64,000 bases of DNA. Origin: Paroedura picta. Lineage: Eukaryota; Chordata; Lepidosauria; Squamata; Gekkonidae. The first letter of the stretch is position 1. Every line of letters begins with the position of its first letter. Below the pieces are notes generated by a model. The model was not told the origin of the DNA. It saw nothing but the letters and a program-made list of their open reading frames with translations, and ran no database searches. Position numbers and translations under genes: made by a program. The DNA is taken from assembly GCF_049243985.1 (NCBI RefSeq), contig NC_135384.1, positions 11,590,501-11,654,500 on the forward strand. The letters are read 5' to 3'. This document shows positions 54,242 through 64,000 of this stretch, piece by piece.

Positions 54242-57200
54242 CTCTAGAGACTGAGAAAGACCATAGAGACTAGGGAAGGCAGCCTAGAACACCATGTGGA
54301 AGTGACATCACATCGTCCCCACTGTCTGCCCTCCCCAGGGTCCCTTTCTCCAAATCCGGCACGTGATTAGGCAGTATTGGGGTCCCTTGTGTGGTTGTGG
54401 GCTAGGGAGGAATGCAGCTTGAAGGGGAGCATTGTGGCTGGTGGAAGAAGGATTAAGCATGTCTCTACTATGACCGTGTGTCCCAATGGGAGCTGTTTAC
54501 TTGGCTCCATAGAGTTTATGTACGTGGATTGGCAATCCACCAATGAGAAGGGAAAGGATGGTGTACCCTTGATGAGGCCAGTGGGATTACCTGTAAGCCT
54601 GCCTGTGGTGTCCCCAGAGTCTGGTCTAAACAAGTCACCTCTTACTTTGCCATCTTTTTCTGTAGGACTTGCCAAGGCCCACAGTGGACTGAACCATCCC
54701 TTATCTGCATGGCTTTCTGATTCTTTATCTGTACATGGCCAGTCTCCTTCTGCGCATCGCAGAACCCCAGGGACTTCTTTTTAATGTATATTGCAGATGG
54801 GTTACTTGGCGGCACTGAAACGGGGGCATGTTTTGGGCCCTGGAGGGTCAGACTGATCAACTGAGGGCTGATACGGGAAAAGGAATTTGGATCCGGGGAA
54901 GAATCAGCTCTGAAACATAGTTTCAGATGGAAGGCAAGGAGCCTTTTTATTTACAGGCGGAAGAAAACCCCAGCTGGAAATGGCCTCCCTCAAAATAGGC
55001 AAGCCACTGGCTGAAGGAGCAAGCATGTACTGCTACAGCTGATCATTACCAGAGCACTGTGTGGGTTTGAATTTGAATCTCCCAGATTCTAAGCTAGGCC
55101 TCCAAAGTTGTAAATGGTTGCGTGGGGTTGGCCAAAGAGTGGGTTTGCAGTTTATGGTGGTTACTGCAAAGATGATAAGATGCTGGATATGCATCAGAGT
55201 GCATTGCAAGGGTGTGTGTATGCTTTTCCATAAAGAGGTGTGTGGAAGGAGGGGAGGAGATGCACTGGGAAAGAATTATCTTTTTTTTTTGTAAAACGGG
55301 AGGAATTACACTGGCTTCAGTTGCATGTTTTATTTCAATTGCTTGGAGATTTTAATTGTATTTTGTGTAAGCCTTTTTCAGCGTGGCTTCCTTCCCGATC
55401 GGAATGCAAAGTGACAATTCTGTGCCTACAGTAAATGATGAGTTGATGACTGGGATGGGAGTCCGGTGTTTTGTGTTTAGAAATCAAGCCGTGAAAAGTC
55501 GCCAAGGGCAGCTCCACAGTGGGAACCTGGGGTAGTCTATCCTAGCGCTCAAGTATTCTGAACAATACAGCGGTTGAGGCTGAATTCTAGGTGCAGAATG
55601 TTGGGAAGAACGTCGCAGGTCCTTTCCACCAGTTCCAAACCCTGTAGACCTTCCCCTGTGGTTATAAAGGGCAGACGAGGCCGAAGAGGTACTCTTCACA
55701 GTCTCAGAAGAACTACCTGGTTATTTCACTCTGCGTTGGCTTTGCAGGATACTTTCCACAGCGAAACGGACCCGATCGCTGACAAATTCATGCTGTTGTG
55801 TTCATTTGCCCAGTCATTACTTCATCTGGGGAGTGGAGTAGGGGGAAGTCAGACATTGTTTTAAATCAGCCAGCATGTTTAGCTGTATTGCACCAGATTG
55901 TTATGGTTACTAGTTAGCATGCCAGTAACCATAAAACTGCTCTGGCAGCAGAAACCCTTTGTGTGCAGGTGCTTAGCACCAAAGATGTGACCCATAACCT
56001 CAGGGCAGCCAGTATTTGCTTCTCCAAGTTACCACAAAGCAGTCCTTTTTTCTCTCATGGGCTCAAGTTCCAGGTAGTCCCATCATGAATCCCCCCTCCC
56101 AACTGAAGCTGGGCATAGGGGTTGTCTGTTCTCCCTTTCCTAAACGCCTCAAGACTCCAGTTCTCATGCTGTCCTGGCTGGGATTGAGAGTGTGACTCAT
56201 ATTTCCTGTGACTCTTTTTCCCTGCGGAGGCTTTGGGGCTCTTGCCTTTCTTCTGCTGCTCTGCGACTAGCCAGCATTAGCCTACATTTCATCCCCACGT
56301 GAGTGCGGAAATAGAAACACAGGCTTTTCTGAAGCACAGAGTCCTTTTATAGATTCCGGAGACCGCAGAAGTCAGCTCTTGTCACTTTTACGCAGCGAGT
56401 TTGCCTCTCATTTATACATTCCCTCCTCGACTTTGAATGCAGGCTCTGATAATTCAATCGGCACAGCCCTCATTATAGCACTAGGGACTGGACACCCTTA
56501 TTTTCAGATTATGGATGGCAAATCGAGGCAGAAAGGGGTGGGAGGGGATGGCTTGCTCCAAGGATGAGTTGGAACAACTGGAAACGGGAGCAACCGGATG
56601 GAGCAAAAATGTTGCGGGGGAGATGCCGGAGGAAAATGTCATTACCAGCTCGGATCCTTGGAGGTAAACTATATTTCACGTTGATATACAATCCACTTGC
56701 ATTGAAAGAGGAAGCAGGATTACACATATGCCCTCCTTCTACATGCTCACTGTGACTTGGGAAAGCCCATGCAGATAGTCAAGGTATGCACGACTGGAAA
56801 TCCCGCTGGCCCTATTGATCCCACAGAGAGATTTTATGTGTGCCTAGAGAGAGAGAGAGGTCCCGTGGGCTAGATCTTGCACTTCCCATGATTCATGTTG
56901 GCTAAACACCAGATATGTAGAACACGGACAGTAAGCGACAGAGCCCCATTTCTGGTGGGATAGAGGAACAGAATGGGAAGAAGCAGGGGGCTGGAGGAGA
57001 GCTAGCTAAAGTGTCAGTGGAGCAGGGGAGAAAAGTAAAGCCATGGAAGTCAGTACGTACAGTCGGAAGCAGAGAAAAGGTTTGGAGAAGATGGAAATAA
57101 CTAGGGGGGAGTATGGTTGCCAACATGCCTGGAGCAAAACATCTTTGCCTTTTTCATGGAGATAAATAATTCCTGGGAAATAATGCCGCGTTAAGCCGGA

Positions 57201-57867
57201 TTTCAAGGGCCAGGACTGTTTTCTTCAGGGCTGTTGACAATTAGACAGAGAGAGCTTCTGGGTAGGTTGTTGCCTTTTCTCCGTCAAGTTTGCTGTGCCT
57301 GTAGCCGCTGTGTGGAAGGCAGTAATTCAACAGGTGGTGCTGGGAGTTATGAAGAAAATGCCAGAAAAGGATGGGAAACTGACCTGTGGAAGAAGGCAGA
57401 GACCATTGTAGATGAAGTAGGAAGAGGAAAAAAGTGGAAGGAATACCCACCCACGGATGGTATATATTTTAGTAAATGCCATTTTCAGGGGGCAATTTTA
57501 AAACCCCACAAATATAAAAGAACTGTACTGGAAATAGAAACAAAGAGGAACATCTTAAAAGTCTCCCTTTGCAGAAAGATCCACAGCTGCATAAGAGTGG
57601 GTCCTTTTCCAAAATCCACATGCAAAAGTCTCCTCCTGGGCCGGGCCTGATGGGAAACTCCTCCTATCAGCCGAGACAGAATCTCTTCTGAGGCTGCAGA
57701 CTGGAAGCCACCCAGCCCACTGCAAGCAGGGGTGTTTCCACTTTCCTTTTGCCTGGCTGACTCACTGTCTGGGTCCTCTGGCCTGTGTCAAAGTGGACTT
57801 CTGCTCTGCACCGCTTCCTTCACACTGACTCATGCAGGACCCTGCCCCTGCCCCTGCTCCTGCCAAT
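54242..57867. other. Intergenic between NAT14 and SSC5D
   Basis: Nothing was assigned in 3.6 kb. Several open frames of 70-138 codons exist (near 54.4-54.8 and 57.2-57.65 kb), but none has a domain motif or flanking splice sites in phase. There is a short GA run near 56.85 kb. The SSC5D promoter should lie at the right end, but no TATA box or CpG island is clear. Confidence 0.45.
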
Positions 57868-57892
57868 ATGCTGGGCCTCCTGGTCTTCCTAG
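57868..57892 (+). CDS. SSC5D: SSC5D exon 1 (signal peptide start)
   Basis: The start ATG is in CCAATATGC, and the donor is TTCCTAG|GTGAGT. It encodes eight residues, almost all hydrophobic. Confidence 0.75.
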
Positions 57893-60800
57893 GTGAGTGT
57901 TGCCCTCCTTCACACACAGGTGGAGCTGCGGTTCTGGGGAGCAGCCAGTCCAACTGGGGAGGGCTCCAAGCCTCTTCCAGCAGAACTGGTGACAGAGGTT
58001 TAGGTTAAAAGGGGGCATTTGGATGGTGGGAATTGGGACGCTTGGCTCCCTCCACAGTTTGGGGTAAGTACCATGTAGCTGGTAACCACTGGAAGCAACC
58101 CTGTTTAGTTCACAGTGTTGGGCATGGTGTCCTGAGCTTTTCAGGGCTCAAAGGAATGTCTACCCTGACCTGGCTAGTCCTGCCTCATCAGGCCTTGGAA
58201 GCTAAGCAGGATGGGCCTTGGCTACTGTTATGGTGGGAGACTTATAGGGTGGGCCTTCTGGTACTACTTGCTCTGACTGGTAACCTTTTCCTTTGTTTTG
58301 CAGCTGGCTTTCTTCAGATCTGTGCTACAGGTAAAGCTTGTCTCTCTGCTCAGCTGCCCCTCAGTGGAGGGTCGGTGGGGTCCAATATTAGGCGAGCAAG
58401 GATTTTGCCAAACTCATTTAATATATCATTTGTAGAATGAAGGGAAAGGATTCTGAAATGTTATTATGAATGGGCACATTAAAAACACTAATATTCTAAC
58501 ACAATAAGCAATATATTTGTTAACAGAGCACACCTCTATTATTGTGAGAACCAGCAAATGCTCTCGTCCAATTCTCTTGATTGGAGGTTTCTTTTGACAC
58601 ACACACACACACACTCCCTCCTCCCTCTCACTTCCTCTCTCTGAATAGTCAAGACCAGGAGTGTCTATTGAAACTTGCAATGGGGTGACCCCTTTAAAAA
58701 AGGCTTACAAATGACCCATACATCTTGCTGAAGCTATGACAACTGAATATTGTAGTTCTCAGGAAATGGGTGGTTTAGAAGGTGAACTCCCTCCCCTCCT
58801 CAGTATTATTTAGAAAATGTGAAAGTGAAAATGGACTGGAATGAAGATTACAGTTTCCATTCTGGCAAGTCGGCCTTCCAAGTGGATATCTCCTCCTGAA
58901 AGAGGGAGAGGGAAAGAGAGAGAGCAGCCCGATCTCGGTAGCCTGGTAACCTCGCCTTCTCTCAACAGGCCCATTCTCAGTACGCCTGTCGGGAGGTCCA
59001 AATCCCTGCATAGGTCGGGTGGAAGTCTTTCACCGTGGCCAGTGGGGGACGGTCTGTGATGATGACTGGGATGCGCAGGATGTGGCCGTGGTGTGTCGAG
59101 AACTGGACTGCGGGGAGGCTCTTTCCGCACCCCATGGAGCCTGGTTTGGTGAAGGCACTGGCCCCATCTGGTTGAACGAGGTGCGCTGCCAGGGCACCGA
59201 GCTGCACCTCCACGGCTGCCGCCATAAAGGCTTTCGCAGGCATGTCTGCACCCACGAGGAGGATGCCAGCGCCATCTGCTCAGGTGGGACTGTCACGTCA
59301 CTGCTCTTCTGGCCCCACAGGATGAGAAAGGAGAACTAAATCTTGCCACGTTGATGGAATTTATTCAGTTATCGCACCCTTCCTCTAAGAAGCTCAGCAT
59401 ACAGGGTCTCCTCTCTCCATTTTCCCCTTTACAATAACCCAGTGATGAGGGAGTGACTGGCTCGCAGAGACCCAGGGGACTTCATGGTACAGTGGTACTT
59501 TTGGAGTAGATTTGGTCTCCAGAAAAACAGAGCTTTTGTGGATGAGGCACAGATCCAGACTCACAGAGCTTTGAGGTTTAAAAGGAATAATCTTTACTGA
59601 AAAGATTATTCATAATATATATCATATTCATCTGCTTCAGTCGCCTTACTGAAGTCAGGCACCAAAGCTTAAAAGATGGTTACAAAGAAATACATTGCAA
59701 GCCCCTATGGCCACACAGCAGCAGCTGAGAGCCTAATGAAGGATTCTTTCCTCCGTGCGAGCAGAGATGCTTCTCTTCTTGAAGAAAATGGAAGTGGGTG
59801 GTGGCTCCACTTAAATAAAGGGATCTCTCAACCATGTACTCAGGATACTTCCATTGCAGTCCCAGTTGTGACCATCTAGTGTCACTAGTGAGCACATAGG
59901 TACAGTTTAGCAGCCTAACAAGTTTACTATGACAACCCTTCAGAATTGACTTCATTCAATTACTTTCTGATTGCAATTCCAACAAGTGGTGATTTGATGC
60001 TTGGATTCCCCCAGATTTTATTCCTGACAGGGGATGAACTGAGGAAGATTTTTCTAGTTAGCAGCAACTAACACCTTCTTGAATTTGCTTTCCAGTCTTC
60101 ACACAGGTATTTAAAGCCAGGGGTGTCCAGAGGTCCAAGCCGTTGGACAAAAGTCAAAGGGCAATGAAAGGACTCTGGTCCTTTGGTGCTTAATATAAGT
60201 ATTGGAGCATAGACCTGAGCAGAACATCAACTTAGCAGGGTTATAAGACCCTGTTAGCAGTTGAAATCTCCCCTCCCATGTCTTGTTTGTTGCTGGATGC
60301 ATTGTTTTCCTCCTCTATTGTGTTAGCCAGTTTGGATCCCCACTGGGGGAAAATGCTGAACACCAATATACTAAATAAATAATTTCAGCAGGCGGTCATT
60401 GGGACGCATTTCTGGAAACTGCATGAGCAAAATACATTTCCCCAAAATGTTGAGTGACTGCAGCCTGCCCTTGGAGTTTCTAAATCAGGGAATGATGTGA
60501 AAGCAACCCTAAATGCCCCAGCACAAAACTGGAAAGGCAGACTATGAATTTATTTAAAACTGGTCAATCTTGCTTCATCTCCTTGGACTTCTATGGGTCA
60601 CTTCTTGCCAATAATTGAATACTTTAGGATGCAGACCATAAATTGTTTTTGTTGTATCTATAGAGAAGGGAGGGGGGCGTTTGGTTGAAAACAGAGCCCC
60701 TTATTTTGTCTGCAAGACTTCTCAATCATTTTCCCCTCCTTTCCTTGCAGGAGTCTGATAAAAGTTCCACATAGAAGGGAGCAAATTGGATTCAGTATAG

Positions 60801-63800
60801 CGGGTGCCTTAACATAGTCTTATTGAAAGCAACCAGAAAATGAAGTTGGAGTGTAGTTATTTCGTGTAGCAGCAAAGGCCAGCTCAGGTTCCCCTTTCCC
60901 CAAGTGCCCCTCACATCCTAATTCCATTTGCCCTGAGGGGAAAATGTCTCCAGAAGACTACCTGTTAGCAGCAGGATTGCTTGGGAGGTTTGTGCTTCTT
61001 TTGTTGAGTGTAAAAGAAGGCCCTAAAATAGCTGCTGTCTATTTGAGGTTTAAAAGGAATAATCTTTACTTGACAATAAGTCTGAATGAATTCCCCTTTC
61101 TCCATTAGCAGTTCAGCATTTCCCTCCTTTCACTGCCTTCTCTCCTCCCCCAACTGTCCAAGAGGACAAAACTGAGGCAGTCAAGACTACAAGACCAGCA
61201 GCGTCCATATCTGCAGAGGGTGAGTGTGCGGGCAATCCGAAATGTAATATTTCCCTGGTTCACCTGCAAAATATCTATTTCTAGAGTTGCATTGTTGGAG
61301 ACTGGGTTGGGTCACCAAGTTCAGCAGGGAGGGAAATTAGGGGAGGTGTCTTAGGAGGGCAGAGGTTGGGGAGGACAGTGAAGATGTGATGTAGGGTTAC
61401 CAACCTCCAGGTGGGGTCTGGAGAGCTCCTGGAATAGGGTTGCCAGTGTTATTCCAAGGATCCACAACATAGTGTCTGTGGGTAATGGGGTATTCACTAG
61501 AACCTTTCCTGGTGTTCACCAAGTAGAGTTGCCAGCTCTGGGTTGGGAAATACCTGAAGAGTATTGGGGTGGGCAGGATTGTTTGTGTAAAGCTTGAGTT
61601 GATTCATAATTTTGCCTGATATTCAGGCCCTCTGGCTTAAATTACCTTTTTGTGCACATCTTATAATAAATATTTCTTTTGCTATAATTTTATTTGCTGT
61701 AGCTTGATGCTTGTAGCATCCTCAGTATATTTTAGGTTGCGTTTCCCCTTCTTTCTCCTTTGTTATCCTGTGCTAGATCAGCAAGACGATGTTTACCAGA
61801 CATAGTAAGGTGTTTGCCAGAGCCTTTATTCCCATTCCTTAGGCAACTTTTGGTGAAAAACAGAAAGAGGGGTCCCCTTTCACTACATAAAAGTCTACAC
61901 TGGGGGTTATGAAACCTCCATGGCCGAAAACTATGTGTGAGAGGAGTGATAGTAAGGAGGTGAACAGGACACGCTAGAGTGAAATAGCCAGCTGGATTCC
62001 CCACTGTTGTTCCATGAGGTTGCTTCACAAGTCTTACACAACAAAAACTACAAAGCAAATACCCCTTAGGTTGCCTGCCTTTAACTCCTTTTCTCTTCCT
62101 TATTGCAGGGAGCCCTGCCCTTCGCCTCGTGGGTGGCCGAAGTCGTTGTTCTGGCCGGGTGGAGGTCTTTCACCAGGGGCAGTGGGGGACAGTATGTGAC
62201 GACATGTGGGGCCTTGAGGATGTTGCTGTAGTCTGCCGGGAGCTGGGCTGTGGCGAGGCTCTGGCAGACCCAGGCAGCGCCTTTTTTGGCAAGGGGAACG
62301 ATGCCATCTGGTTGGATGATGTGCAGTGCGAAGGCGGAGAGTCAGTTTTGACCGAGTGCCTCGCCAGCCCGTGGGGGACACACAACTGCCGACACAATGA
62401 AGATGCCGGGGCTGTGTGCTCAGGTGAGACCAGTGTGGCAGGGGTGGTACATGTCTGTAGTTACTTCCTCACTATTTACTTTATCTGGTTGAACAGTCCA
62501 ATGGGCTTATCAAGGGATTGTGGGAGCTATACATTTGTGGGAGACAAGAAATTTCTACAAGGAAATGTTCAGGCCCAATTTTCTCACGAAAACTGGAAAT
62601 AAAACAGTGGAATATTGAGATAGGTTTTTTTTTTTTTTTTTTGCTTCCAACTGCAGATTGGCTCACATTTTTTATGTTTTCTGGGGGTAGATAGTCTCTT
62701 TCAAGAAAAAAAAAACAAGCAACACAGTAATAAGGCTAGGTTAAAACCAGTGTTGCTGGAGTGCTAGGATTTTTAAAAAGACATCTTGTGATGAATTTCA
62801 TGCAGGGAAGGGCATTTCAAAATTGCACCCCACATCTAAATGTCTGAAATGCTAAATTCTACTGTCTCAGTTTTCCACTGGCTCACATAATTTCACCAGG
62901 CAAAAATACATCACAGAACTCCCTCAGGATTCTTTATTAGGAAGTCATATCACATTAAATAGGACGGCAGCCATGTCCTTTGTGCGAGGAGTTTTCAAAA
63001 AGTTTCCGGTCTTTTATATTTGCATTGGAAACGGTGAGGGCGGGGGGAGGAGGGGTTGGTCATGTCTGTGAGTGCCATGTGACCGGTCTGTCTGGCAAGC
63101 CAGCTGACCTTGCAAGTTTAGTATCAGACTTGTCATGCTGTGGTGGAGATGGCTGCGATACTTATAAATTGCACCCAAGAGGAACAGTGTTCTGCCAGAT
63201 GTTTCTCGTGTATCAAAAGGAACAGGGAACCATGTGGCAGATTCAACTAGAAATAAATAAACTCACCACAATGGAATGGCAAATATCAAATTAATCATGC
63301 AAGTAGAACAGGTATACAGAACAAGTAGAACAGGTATACAGATATTCTTACAATTAAAGAATCCACAAAGTGGGAGTTACTGTTCATTTATAAAGAAAAT
63401 AGAAGATTGTTAATTGGGTACCTTTTGTATACCTTTTCTAATTGTAAGAATATCTGTATACCTGTTCTACTTGTTCTGTATACCTGTTCTACTTATATAA
63501 TTAATATGTTTCTTGGGGCCATCCGGAGAGCTCTGTATCCATCACACTAGTATGGCCCTTTTTGAACATTTCAAATGACTCTACGAGAGAGAACTTTAAC
63601 ACATGCGGAGATGAATTTGTGCTCCTGGAACCTTCTGCCCACCAAAAGCATATGACAATGCTGTTCCTGTTTGGTGCAATTTGTAAGTTTTGCGGTCCTC
63701 TTCACCACAGCATGGCAACTCTCATACAAAACTGCAAGGTCAACTAACTTTCCAGACAGATTAGTCACATGACCCTCTCAGACACGACTCCTGCCCTCAA

Positions 63801-64000
63801 CGTTTCTAACGAAAATCTAAAAGTGCCGAAACTTTTTGAAGACCCCTCGTATATTCGGCTTCTGGAAAGGGATGCAATTATTTTTACACCCAAACGACAT
63901 ACATTCTAAATTATTATGTAGTTACCGTGTTATTAGTTAGGGGTGGCTTCCCTGTCACGTAATCTTCTCTCCACAGATGAGATGCTACTGACCGAGGTGG
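57868..64000 (+). CDS. SSC5D: SSC5D, soluble scavenger receptor cysteine-rich protein, 5' part
   Basis: Exons 57868-57892, 58304-58330, 58969-59283, 61112-61219, 62109-62423 and 63977 to the window edge all join in phase 1, the symmetric-exon style of SRCR genes. The first two encode a signal peptide ([18 protein letters not shown]). The third and fifth each encode one SRCR domain with eight cysteines (group B): [19 protein letters not shown] and [19 protein letters not shown]. The fourth is a Ser/Thr/Pro-rich linker of 36 residues. The sixth starts another linker (DEMLLTEV). In mammals the protein is secreted, has several SRCR domains and a long mucin-like tail, and binds microbes and matrix. 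The rest lies beyond the window. The name rests on domain type plus the NAT14/ZNF628 neighbourhood. Confidence 0.88.
58172..58245 (+). repeat. 5S rRNA-derived repeat
   Basis: CTTGGAAGCTAAGCAGGATG, GGCCTTGGCTACTG and GGTGGGAGACTTATAGGGTG match the internal promoter and following part of 5S rRNA. It lies in SSC5D intron 1 in the same direction as the gene. The ends of a 5S gene are missing. Confidence 0.7.
58304..58330 (+). CDS. SSC5D: SSC5D exon 2 (signal peptide end)
   Basis: This is a 27-base mini-exon with acceptor CTTTGTTTTGCAG and donor GCTACAG|GTAAAG. It preserves phase 1 and completes a plausible signal peptide. Confidence 0.7.
58969..59283 (+). CDS. SSC5D: SSC5D exon 3 (SRCR domain 1)
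   Basis: The exon is 315 bases, bounded by CTCTCAACAG and TGCTCAG|GTGGGA. It holds one complete SRCR domain with eight Cys, ending DASAICS. Confidence 0.92.
59284..61111. other. SSC5D intron, with a 27-bp direct repeat pair
   Basis: No exon is seen. TGAGGTTTAAAAGGAATAATCTTTACT occurs in two places, starting at about 59570 and 61044; this probably marks copies of an unclassified repeat. Confidence 0.5.
61112..61219 (+). CDS. SSC5D: SSC5D exon 4 (linker)
   Basis: The exon is 108 bases, with acceptor CTCCATTAGCAG and donor GCAGAGG|GTGAGT in phase 1. It encodes a proline- and threonine-rich linker between SRCR domains. No domain supports it, so it rests on open frame, phase and splice sites. 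Confidence 0.65.
61393..61570 (-). mobile_element. 'GTTGCCAG' family fragments
   Basis: TAGGGTTACCAACCTCCAGG at 61393 and AGAGTTGCCAGCTCTGGGTT near 61525 are two separate ends in an SSC5D intron, with other sequence between them. Confidence 0.5.
62109..62423 (+). CDS. SSC5D: SSC5D exon 5 (SRCR domain 2)
   Basis: The exon is 315 bases, the same length as the domain 1 exon, with acceptor TTCCTTATTGCAG and donor TGCTCAG|GTGAGA. It has eight Cys and ends DAGAVCS. Confidence 0.93.
62983..63851 (-). mobile_element. Mariner-like element relic with long inverted arms
   Basis: The ends TGCGAGGAGTTTTCAAAAAG and CTTTTTGAAGACCCCTCGTA are inverted repeats, and similarity between the two arms extends inward for about 200 bp. 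On the minus strand near 63.5-63.68 kb, the reading [33 protein letters not shown] resembles the N-terminal DNA-binding part of mariner transposases. The catalytic domain is missing, so it is dead. A TA follows the right end. Confidence 0.7.
63301..63494. repeat. Perfect 56-bp inverted repeat inside the mariner relic
   Basis: 63301-63356 and 63439-63494 are exact reverse complements, with an 82-bp loop. Each arm itself contains a tandem duplication of AAGTAGAACAGGTATACAGA. Confidence 0.95.
63977..64000 (+). CDS. SSC5D: SSC5D exon 6, start only
   Basis: The acceptor CTTCTCTCCACAG is followed by 24 bases that stay open in phase 1 to the window edge. It is probably another linker exon. Confidence 0.55.

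Noticed and set aside
57234-57650. 138-codon plus-strand frame upstream of SSC5D
   Set aside because: The start is not in a good context and the sequence matches no family I know. It is probably chance or a 5' flank.
59284-61111. A possible LTR element delimited by the 27-bp direct repeats
   Set aside because: No terminal TG/CA structure, primer-binding site or coding relic was seen between them.

Overview
The window is vertebrate nuclear DNA, most likely from a squamate reptile. Multi-exon genes have phase-matched GT-AG junctions, and the repeats are typical of squamates: CR1 3' ends, Bov-B/RTE fragments, tRNA-derived and 5S-rRNA-derived SINEs, and many short hAT- and mariner-type elements. 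Genus and species cannot be read from the sequence. There are no bacterial features, CRISPR arrays, intact transposase genes or recognisable proviruses.

Five plus-strand genes were assembled. (1) A SCAN/C2H2 zinc-finger gene at 6.7-10.0 kb has three coding exons, 630 residues and 12 fingers, plus a capsid-like segment in front of the SCAN domain. (2) An SBK-family kinase at 18.35-22.34 kb has four coding exons and 336 residues. It has a TATA box, and its presumed 5' UTR contains part of a CR1 repeat. (3) ZNF628 at 39.05-42.67 kb has one coding exon, 1207 residues and 18 fingers. Its promoter at about 35.8-36.3 kb carries three perfect CRE palindromes, an E-box, a ZNF143-type site and a CCAAT box. 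(4) NAT14 at 49.4-52.1 kb has two coding exons and 207 residues. (5) The 5' part of SSC5D at 57.9-64.0 kb encodes a signal peptide and two group-B SRCR domains, and runs off the right edge.

ZNF628, NAT14, SSC5D and an SBK kinase are also neighbours on human chromosome 19q13.42, so this is a conserved block. From memory of the human map, SBK2/SBK3 lie beyond SSC5D on the opposite strand. Here the SBK gene lies before ZNF628 on the same strand, which implies a local rearrangement. An unassigned CpG island at about 0.85-1.43 kb could be the promoter of a leftward gene outside the window.

The genes do not form a pathway. They are two DNA-binding proteins, one kinase, one membrane-type acetyltransferase-like protein and one secreted scavenger-receptor protein. 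Most space between them is repeats. Several nested insertions have clear target-site duplications. There are also three or four fold-back structures, including a perfect 56-bp inverted repeat inside a mariner-like relic at 63 kb and a 170-bp inverted repeat in a ZNF628 intron that was later split by a SINE.
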